Source: G963666895 sp963666895 (GTDB lineage Bacteria; Desulfobacterota; Desulfovibrionia; Desulfovibrionales; Desulfovibrionaceae). Taken from it: a DNA stretch of 64,000 bases. The first letter of the stretch is position 1, and the number at the start of each line of letters is the position of its first letter. Under the pieces are notes generated by a model. That model was not told the DNA's origin, searched no databases, and saw only the letters and a list, made by a program, of their open reading frames with translations. The stretch spans positions 248,001 through 312,000 of the forward strand of contig CAXXNS010000009.1 in assembly GCA_963666895.2 (NCBI GenBank), in the 5' to 3' direction. Positions 56,186 through 64,000 of the stretch are shown here, one piece after another. The position numbers were made by a program, and so were the translations under genes.

Positions 56186-56458
56186 ATGACGAAGGCTGAT
56201 TTGGTAGTCAAGATCGCGGAGAAGGCCAACCTGACCAAAGCCAATGCCGAGCGCGCCCTCAACGCCTTTCTCGAGACGGTCGAGGCCACCCTCGTCAGCG
56301 ATGGCAAGCTCACGCTGACCGGCTTCGGCACCTTCGTGGTCGAAAAGCGTAAGGCTCGTGTGGGTCGCAACCCCCGCACCGGCGCCGAGATCAAGATTCC
56401 CGCCACCAAGGTTGTCAAGTTCCGTCCCGGCAAGCTTCTGAAGGACGCCGTCAAGTAA
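56186..56458 (+). CDS. HU family DNA-binding protein
   Basis: A 90-residue nucleoid protein, complete: MTKADLVVKIAEKANLTKANAERAL, then LTGFGTFVVEKRKARVGRNPRTGAEIKIPA with the DNA-binding arm, then KVVKFRPGKLLKDAVK. A strong ribosome-binding site (GAGGAGGAAGG) precedes the ATG. It is more HU-like than the other copy at 44.3-44.6 kb. Confidence 0.95.
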   Translation: MTKADLVVKIAEKANLTKANAERALNAFLETVEATLVSDGKLTLTGFGTFVVEKRKARVGRNPRTGAEIKIPATKVVKFRPGKLLKDAVK

Positions 56459-56474
56459 GCATCTGGAGCACGAC

Positions 56475-56639
56475 ATGCTGCACGGTTTAACGTTCCACAG
56501 TCCCATGCCCCAGGACATTCCCTGGTACAAGCCCGACCATGCCGTCTTCTTCGGTGTCCTGTACATCGTGCTCGGCATACTGGGCGCGGGCATGGGCTAC
56601 ACGGTGATCAAATCCTGGTGGCAGACCCGCGGACAGTAG
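56475..56639 (+). CDS. Small membrane protein, 54 residues
   Basis: ATG 56475 to TAG 56639, 16 bases after the HU stop and with GGAG nearby. The product begins MLHGLTFHSPMPQDIPW and has one clear membrane helix (VFFGVLYIVLGILGAGMGYTVI) and a WW-containing basic tail. It looks like a real short protein by composition and codon use, but I know no family or function. Confidence 0.6.
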   Translation: MLHGLTFHSPMPQDIPWYKPDHAVFFGVLYIVLGILGAGMGYTVIKSWWQTRGQ

Positions 56640-56727
56640 GCCCGCTTCCCAGGTGTTCGGGCTGGTCCCGATCCTTGATCTTGCATAGACGGAGAACGCC
56701 TCGTCATTGAGGGTCCGATCTTCTGGC

Positions 56728-56777
56728 AATAAAAATGGCAACTTGTCGAAAACGTTCGACAAGTTGCCATTTTTATT
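56728..56777 (+). terminator. Very long perfect hairpin, terminator candidate
   Basis: A 23-base perfect inverted repeat with a four-base loop (AACG); the arms are 56728-56750 and 56755-56777. The outer part is A-rich on the left and T-rich on the right, so it can end transcription from the HU and small-membrane genes. The stem is about twice the usual length. Confidence 0.75.
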
Positions 56778-56792
56778 GTGTCGATCAAATAC

Positions 56793-56821
56793 TTGCCTCG
56801 TTTGTGGAAAAGGACTATAGG
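56793..56821 (+). promoter_or_regulatory. Sigma70-like promoter for rpsU-yqeY-mutS2-dnaG-rpoD
   Basis: TTGCCT, 17 bases, TATAGG. It begins 15 bases after the hairpin and 85 before the rpsU start, in position to drive the macromolecular-synthesis operon. Confidence 0.55.
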
Positions 56822-56877
56822 GAAAAATTCATCGAGACCGAAGCCCCCTGTGGCCGGTCCCCAAGGAGGTGATTCAT

Positions 56878-57078
56878 TTGCCTGGCATTTACCTGGACGA
56901 CTCCGACAACTTCGATATCGCCCTTCGCCGCTTCAAGAAGCAGGTGGAAAAGGCGGGGATTCTGTCCGAGCTCAAGAAACGGCAGCACTACGAAAAGCCA
57001 AGCGTGCAGCGCAAGAAAAAGAAGGCCGCTGCCAAGAAGCGTCTGGCCAAAAAAATGCGCAAGATGAATCGCTCCTAG
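56878..57078 (+). CDS. rpsU: Ribosomal protein S21
   Basis: A 66-residue small-subunit protein starting MPGIYLDDSDNFDIALRRFKKQVEKAG and ending in a lysine/arginine-rich tail. The start is TTG 56878: AAGGAGGT lies at 56863-56870, seven bases upstream, and the protein then begins as the family does. A GTG at 56869 overlaps the ribosome-binding site and is rejected. It heads the S21-YqeY-MutS2-DnaG-RpoD set. Confidence 0.95.
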   Translation: MPGIYLDDSDNFDIALRRFKKQVEKAGILSELKKRQHYEKPSVQRKKKKAAAKKRLAKKMRKMNRS

Positions 57079-57525
57079 ATGAAGCTCACCCAACAGATAG
57101 AAACCGACTTCAAAACGGCCTACAAGGCCAAAGATACGGTCAAAGTGGCCGTCTTGAGGATGCTCAAGACGGCCATGACCAACCGCGTCAAGGATCTGGG
57201 CCGCGAGCTCGAGGACGGAGAAGTCCTGGATCTCGTGTCCAAGGAGGTCAAGCAGCGCAAGGAGTCCATCGACCAATTCGGCAAGGCGAACCGCGTCGAT
57301 CTGGTCGCCGTGGAGGAGGCCGAGCTGGCCGTGCTCGAGACCTATCTCCCCACCCCCCTGACCGAAGACGAGCTGGCCGCCGCGGTGGACGCGGCGGTGG
57401 CTGAAACAGGCGCCGGGTCCATGCAGGACATGGGCCGGGTCATGCAGGCCCTGGCCGCTGCCCACAAAGGCCGTTACGACGGCCGGCGGGCCAGCGAAAT
57501 CGTTCGTTCCCGATTGACCGGTTAA
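57079..57525 (+). CDS. GatB/YqeY domain protein
   Basis: A 148-residue YqeY-type protein, related to the tail domain of the GatB amidotransferase subunit; a role in tRNA-dependent processes is suspected for the family. It starts on the base after the rpsU stop. The typical VSKEVKQRKESIDQF and ETYLPTPLTEDEL are present. Confidence 0.92.
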   Translation: MKLTQQIETDFKTAYKAKDTVKVAVLRMLKTAMTNRVKDLGRELEDGEVLDLVSKEVKQRKESIDQFGKANRVDLVAVEEAELAVLETYLPTPLTEDELAAAVDAAVAETGAGSMQDMGRVMQALAAAHKGRYDGRRASEIVRSRLTG

Positions 57526-57535
57526 CCACCCGACT

Positions 57536-59881
57536 ATGGATTCCAGAACACTACAGTTGCTGGAGTTTCCCAAGGTCCTTGCCGTGCTCGCGGGTTTCGC
57601 CGCCAGCGAGCCCGGTTCGCGCGCCTGTGTGGAAATTCTCCCTTTGTCCGATCCTGAAACGGTTCGCCGTCAGGGTATTCTGTTGGCCCAGGGTCTGGAA
57701 TGGGCCGAGGACAGCGGGTTCAAGGTTTCCTCCTTCCCCGACCTGGACGGCCTGTTCTCATTCGCCGAGGACGAGCGCCGCGACCTGGACCTGGACGGCC
57801 TGTTCGCCTTGTCCCAGGTGCTGGGCCAGGCCAGGGAGGCCCGGCAGGCTCTGGAGGAACGCAAGAACCAGGCGCACCTGGCCGATTTCGTGGAGCACAT
57901 GGCCGGGTTCGAGTGGCCCGAGCGCTTGCAGGCCGCCCTGTCGCGCTGCATCGACCAGGACGGCCGCATCCGGGACGAGGCCTCGCCCGAGCTCTACGCG
58001 GTGCGCGGCGAGATCCGCTCCATCCATCAGAAGTGCACCAAGAAGGCCAAGGACTTCATCCTGTCCCACAACCTGGCAGACTATCTCCAGGACGACTACA
58101 TCACCCTGTCCTCGGACCGTTACGTGCTGCCGCTCATGGCCAATTTCAAGGGCAAGTTTCAGGGCATCATCCACGACTACTCCCAGACCGGGGAGACCTG
58201 CTATTTCGAGCCCCTGTTCCTTGTCGAGCTCAACAACCGCCTGCAGGAGCTGAAGAAAGACGAGGCCTATGAGGAGCGCCGGATCGCGGCCTACCTGACC
58301 GGCCTGTACCGGGACGAGGAAGAGGCCGTGCGCTCGGCCTACGGCTTCCTGGTCGAGCTGGACGTGGTCCTGGCCAAGGCCGGGCTGGCTGCGGCCCTGG
58401 ACGGCAGGCCCCTGGTTCCGGCCCAGGTTCCGGCTGACGGAGAGGAGGGCGGCATCCGGCTCATGCAGGCCCGCCACCCCCTGCTGGCCCTGTCGAGCAC
58501 GAAGAACGAGGCCAAGCCCGTGGACATCGACCTGCCCCCGGGCAAGCGCGCCCTGATCATCAGCGGCGGCAACGCGGGCGGCAAGACGGTCTGCCTCAAG
58601 ACCCTGGGGCTCATCACCCTCATGGCCACCTCGGGACTGCCCGTGCCCGTGGCCGAGGGAAGCCGGTTGCCCGCGGCGCGCAAGCTCTTCGTCATCATGG
58701 GCGACGAGCAGAGCCTGGAGGACCACGTGTCCACCTTCACGGCCCAGATCAGGTCCCTGGTCCGGATATGGGACGCTGTGGACCAGGACACCCTGTTTCT
58801 GCTGGACGAATTCGGCGCGGGCACGGACCCGGCCCAGGGCGCGGCTTTGGCCCAGGCGGTCATCGACAGCATCCTGGAGCAAGGCGCCCTGGTGGTGGCG
58901 GCCACCCACTTTCCGGCCCTCAAGGCTTACGGTCTGGCCGCTCCCAGGGTGCGGTCCGCCTCGGTTCTCTTCGACCCCAAGACCAAGGAGCCCCTGTACT
59001 CCCTGGCCTACGACCAGGTGGGCGCGTCCATTGCCCTGGACGTGGCCCGGGCGGGCGGCCTGCCCCCGGAGATTTTGGCCCGGGCCGAGCAGAACCTGCT
59101 CCTGGACGGCTCGGACACGGCCGTGCTCATGGACCGGCTCAACTCGCTGGCTGTGAGTCGCGAGGAGCAGATTCGTTCTTTGCAGGCGGAAAAGACGCGC
59201 CTGGTCAAGGTGCGCAAGGGGCTGGACGAACGGTTTGAGAAGGAACGGCTCAAGGTGCTCAAGGATATCCAGGCCCGGGCCCAGGACGTGGTCCGGGAAT
59301 GGCAAAAGGACAAGATCAGCCGCAAGCAGGTTCAGAAAAAACTTTCCCTGGCCCGCGAGGAACTGGCCGGACAGGCCCCCGGGGCTGTTTCCGAAGAGCA
59401 GGAGCAGATTCTGCGCATTGAAGAACTTTCTTCCGGCGACGCCGTGCGCTACGTATCCTGGGACAAGACCGGTCAGGTCATGGACACGGACGAGAAGCGC
59501 GGCCGGGTCAAGGTGGACCTGGACGGCGTGGCCATGTGGGTGGACGCCTCGGAGCTGGCTCCTGCCACTGCTTCCCGGACAGCGGCTCCCAAGGGCCCTG
59601 CGATCGGCAAGTCGGCCGCCCCGGCCAAGGGCGAGCCCATGGTCCTGACCCTGGACCTGCGCGGGCTGCGGGCGGACGAGTCCGTGAGCGAGTTGGCCCG
59701 GTTCCTGGACGGGGCCCTGCTCAAGGGCGCCAACCGGGTGGAGGTGGTGCATGGCCGTGGAACGGGCGCGCTACGCAGGGAGGTACACGACTTTCTGAGC
59801 ACCTTCCCGGGCGTGGAGGGCTTCGCCCTGGCGGACGAGGACCGTGGCGGCGACGGCATGACCGAGATCACCCTGAAGTAA
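57536..59881 (+). CDS. mutS2: Endonuclease MutS2
   Basis: A 781-residue MutS-like ATPase that limits recombination and, in some bacteria, rescues stalled ribosomes. Walker A SGGNAGGKT is near residue 345, and LFLLDEFGAGTDP and THFPALKAYG follow. A coiled region (about 520-620) leads to the C-terminal Smr nuclease domain (LDLRGLRADESVSEL, VVHGRGTGALR). It lacks the mismatch-recognition domain, as MutS2 should. Confidence 0.95.
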   Translation: MDSRTLQLLEFPKVLAVLAGFAASEPGSRACVEILPLSDPETVRRQGILLAQGLEWAEDSGFKVSSFPDLDGLFSFAEDERRDLDLDGLFALSQVLGQAREARQALEERKNQAHLADFVEHMAGFEWPERLQAALSRCIDQDGRIRDEASPELYAVRGEIRSIHQKCTKKAKDFILSHNLADYLQDDYITLSSDRYVLPLMANFKGKFQGIIHDYSQTGETCYFEPLFLVELNNRLQELKKDEAYEERRIAAYLTGLYRDEEEAVRSAYGFLVELDVVLAKAGLAAALDGRPLVPAQVPADGEEGGIRLMQARHPLLALSSTKNEAKPVDIDLPPGKRALIISGGNAGGKTVCLKTLGLITLMATSGLPVPVAEGSRLPAARKLFVIMGDEQSLEDHVSTFTAQIRSLVRIWDAVDQDTLFLLDEFGAGTDPAQGAALAQAVIDSILEQGALVVAATHFPALKAYGLAAPRVRSASVLFDPKTKEPLYSLAYDQVGASIALDVARAGGLPPEILARAEQNLLLDGSDTAVLMDRLNSLAVSREEQIRSLQAEKTRLVKVRKGLDERFEKERLKVLKDIQARAQDVVREWQKDKISRKQVQKKLSLAREELAGQAPGAVSEEQEQILRIEELSSGDAVRYVSWDKTGQVMDTDEKRGRVKVDLDGVAMWVDASELAPATASRTAAPKGPAIGKSAAPAKGEPMVLTLDLRGLRADESVSELARFLDGALLKGANRVEVVHGRGTGALRREVHDFLSTFPGVEGFALADEDRGGDGMTEITLK

Positions 59882-59910
59882 ATGTCACATGGTTCCGATG
59901 AGGTAGCATC

Positions 59911-61633
59911 GTGAGCGATCCGGCCATCCAGGAAATAAAAGCCCGCCTCAACATCGCGGAGGTGGTGCGCCGGTACGTGGACCTCCGTCCCGCGGCCGGG
60001 CGCTGGATGGGCCCGTGCCCGTTCCACCAGGAGACCAAGCCCTCGTTTTCCGTGAACGAAGCTGAGGGGTTCTACTATTGCTTCGGGTGCCAGGCTTCGG
60101 GGGACGTGATCGATTTCTACATGCGCATCAACGGGTTGGAGTTTCCCGAGGCCCTGGAGGCCCTGGCCGCCGAGGCCGGGGTGGAGCTGACCCGTGGTCA
60201 GGACGACCCCCGGGCCGGACAGGAGCGCCAGAAAAAAAAGGTCATCCTGGACATGCACGAGGCTGCCCAGGCCCATTTCCGGCAGAACCTGTCCCTGGCC
60301 GCTGGAAATCAGGCCAAGGCCTATCTGGCCAAACGCGGCGTGTCCGCCGAGATGGTCAAGGAGTTCGGGCTCGGATTCTCCGTGGACGACTGGCACGGCC
60401 TGGACAAGTTCCTGCAGTCCAAGGGCTGGCAGCCCCGGCAGGGGGTGGAGGCCGGGCTCTTGTCAACCAATGAGAAAGGCTCTATTTATGACCGTTTCCG
60501 GGGGCGGTTGATCTTCCCCATCCAGGACCTGGCCGGACGGACCATCGCGTTCGGCGGCCGGATCATCGGGGACGGGGAGCCCAAGTACTTGAACTCCAGC
60601 GATACGCCGATCTACAAGAAAGGCGAACACTTGTACGGGCTGCACCAGGCCAGGCCGGGCATGAACCGCAGCCGCAGGGCGCTGTTGACCGAGGGGTATC
60701 TGGACGTGATTTCCCTGCACCAGTTCGGATACAGCGAATCCTGCGGGGTTCTGGGCACGGCCCTGACCCCGGATCAGGTGCGGCGGCTGTCCGGGTTCGT
60801 CAACCGCGTGGACCTGGTGTTCGACGGCGACGAGGCCGGGCGCAAGGCCGCGTTCAAGAGTTCGGAGATGATTCTTTCCCAGGGGCTCGGTGTGAGCGTG
60901 GTCCTGCTGCCCGAGGGCGAGGACGTGGACAGCCTGTTGCAGGCACAAGGCAGGGACGGGTTCGACGCCTGCCTGGAAACGGCCACGGACGGGCTCGCCT
61001 TCTGCATGGACCGGCTTTTGACCAAGGGGTCGCCCCGGGAGGTCATGAACTGGGCCGTGGGCTTTTTGTCGGGATTGCAGGATGGCCAGTTGGCCGCGTT
61101 TTTCCTGCCCCGGCTGGCCTCGGGACTGGGCCTGGCCGAGGCCGAACTGCGCCAGTGCCTGCGCCGTCCCGGACGGGAGCAGGGCGCGCCGCCGCCTCCG
61201 GCCGGAATTCCGGTGGCCGGGGTCGCGGAGATGGACAAGAGCGACGTGTATTTTTTGCGTTTTCCCATCCAGTACCCGGAATACGTGCCTGCCCTGGCCC
61301 AGCGCGGCTTCGGCTCGGTGTTCGGGTCCGGCTGGGCGCGCGGTCTCTGGACCAAGATTCGCGACAACCACGGCCAGGACGTCATGTCCTTTTTGGACGA
61401 GGAAGAGAAACAATTTTACGTTTCTTGCCGTGCTGACCTCCTTGAGGGGTTGCGTCTGTCTGGAGAAGACTTACTGGAAGAATGGCGACAGCTGTGTTCC
61501 AACTTGTCGGCCACCATGGAAAAAAACGAACGCAAGCGGTTGATGGACGGGCTGAGGCAGGCCCAGGCCAGTGGGGACCGTGAAGCGGTAATGACGTACA
61601 CCAAGGCTTTGAGCGATATGATGCGGAGGGACG

Positions 61634-61647
<14 letters not shown>
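59911..61647 (+). CDS. dnaG: DNA primase
   Basis: A 578-residue primase that makes RNA primers at the fork. The zinc site is C36, H39, C57 and C60 (CPFH, CFGC). The RNA polymerase core includes the Toprim motifs TEGYLDVISLHQ near residue 258 and DGDEAGRKA near 308. A helicase-binding C-terminal domain follows. The start is GTG 59911. The stop overlaps the rpoD start region by 14 bases. Confidence 0.96.
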
Positions 61648-63404
<1,757 letters not shown>

Positions 63405-63417
63405 CATCGACCACCAC

Positions 63418-63446
63418 GGGGGAAGGGCGACCTTCCCCCTTTTTTT
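63418..63446 (+). terminator. Rho-independent terminator after rpoD
   Basis: A nine-base stem (GGGGGAAGG/CCTTCCCCC, loop GCGA) is followed by seven T residues, 13 bases after the stop. Confidence 0.92.
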
Positions 63447-63483
63447 ACCCCAGGACATCCGCCCATGGACAATCCGGCCCCAC

Positions 63484-64000
63484 ATGGTGATCCTTCCCGG
63501 ACTCGCCGTGGCGCTGGACTTCGCCCTGGGCGATCCCGAGGGCTTTCCCCATCCGGTGCGGGCCATCGGCAAGGGTGTCCAGGGCCTGGAGTCCTGGGCC
63601 CGGCAGGAGCCCGGACGTATGCGGCTCAAGGGCGTGCTGGCCTTGTTCGGCCTGTGCGTGCTCACGGGCGTGCTGGCCTGGGTCTGCTTGCGCGTGCCCG
63701 TGCTGGGCGTGCTGGCCGGTGTTTATCTGGCCTATGCCGGGCTGGGCCTGGGCTGCCTGCTGCGCGAGGGCAAGGCCGTGGCCGGGCTCCTGGACAGCGA
63801 CCAGCTGTTCGAGGCCCGCAAGGCCCTGGCCAGGCTGGTCAGCCGCGACACCTCGGAGCTCGGACCCGAAGCCCTGCGCCGCACCCTGGCCGAAACCATG
63901 AGCGAGAACCTCAACGACGCGTTCGTGGCGCCCCTGTTCTACCTTTGCCTGTTCGGGGTTCCGGGCCTGTGGGTGTACAAGACCGTGTCCACCCTGGATT
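63484..64000 (+). CDS. cbiB: Adenosylcobinamide-phosphate synthase CbiB/CobD, 3' partial
   Basis: The first 172 codons of a cobalamin-pathway membrane protein that attaches aminopropanol to the corrin ring. LGDPEGFPHPVRAIGKGVQGLE and SRDTSELGPEALRRTLAETMSENLNDAFVAPLFYL are family motifs, with membrane helices between. The frame has no start before ATG 63484. A better placed ATG at 63465 (AGGA upstream) is out of frame by one base, so either the start is 63484 or another single-base error lies between. The gene runs off the window. Confidence 0.88.
   Translation, partial: MVILPGLAVALDFALGDPEGFPHPVRAIGKGVQGLESWARQEPGRMRLKGVLALFGLCVLTGVLAWVCLRVPVLGVLAGVYLAYAGLGLGCLLREGKAVAGLLDSDQLFEARKALARLVSRDTSELGPEALRRTLAETMSENLNDAFVAPLFYLCLFGVPGLWVYKTVSTLD

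Noticed and set aside
56869..57078. A GTG start for ribosomal protein S21
   Set aside because: It would overlap the ribosome-binding site. The TTG nine bases later fits both the spacing and the family N-terminus.
57758..59752. A long minus-strand open frame opposite mutS2
   Set aside because: It has no recognisable motifs, and mutS2 on the plus strand is complete with its Walker and Smr motifs.

Overview
The window is about 64 kb of GC-rich, gene-dense chromosome. It most likely comes from a sulfate-reducing deltaproteobacterium of the Desulfovibrio/Pseudodesulfovibrio type. The reasons are gene content and order: kds/lpt genes running into rpoN-hpf-ptsN-rapZ and a mannose-type PTS, a PxxKW cysteine-rich protein, a molybdopterin oxidoreductase cluster with an FmdE-type Moco protein, a large PurQ, and histidine kinases with a two-CW cysteine module. 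This is a family-level inference from protein similarity, not a database match.

Layout. 0-4.3 kb: priA (5' end outside the window), an OmpH/Skp chaperone and a triple-SH3b secreted protein. 4.5-8.9 kb: TetR regulator, chemoreceptor, CheW and a ZIP metal transporter; tetR and the chemoreceptor have related palindromes upstream. 8.9-16.6 kb: mobA, an FmdE/zinc-finger/molybdopterin-binding fusion and a PhsA/PsrA-like oxidoreductase on the minus strand, divergent from a four-cluster ferredoxin and a TauE/SafE exporter. 16.7-23.7 kb: a tight five-gene set of PhnD-like lipoprotein, histidine kinase, stand-alone receiver, PEP-synthase-like phosphotransfer protein and dual-specificity phosphatase/cysteine-cluster fusion. 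This is the best candidate for an undescribed signalling system. 23.7-30.3 kb: thiC with a TPP riboswitch, a GH26-like enzyme divergent from a PEP-CTERM-type protein, an MFS transporter, tRNA-Ser(CGA), a secreted protein and tadA. 30.3-42.5 kb: purQ, pyrG, kdsA, kdsC, lptC, lptA, lptB, rpoN, hpf, ptsN, rapZ, PTS IIA/IIB/IIC and ppaC. 42.5-55 kb, minus strand: dapA, a metallophosphatase-like gene with an in-frame UGA, an HU protein, a MinD/FlhG-like ATPase, a GGDEF protein, prfB with its programmed frameshift, lnt, corC, mnmG, an M20 peptidase, PxxKW, mtnP and apt. 55-64 kb, plus strand: ksgA, a second HU, a small membrane protein, rpsU-yqeY-mutS2-dnaG-rpoD and the start of cbiB.

Sequence quality matters here. 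Several genes that should be essential (pyrG, rpoD, an HU gene, the 3' end of prfB), together with purQ, flhG, the GGDEF gene, corC, the chemoreceptor and PTS IIC, are broken by one-base insertions or deletions. The protein family resumes in another frame straight after each break. The breaks lie mainly in 30.3-32.9, 43.5-46.6 and 62.1-63.2 kb, with isolated ones near 6.2, 40.8 and 49.7 kb, while long stretches between are clean. Uncorrected sequence errors are the simplest reading, so these are annotated as whole genes with the break positions given. The UGA inside prfB is different: it matches the classical programmed +1 frameshift.
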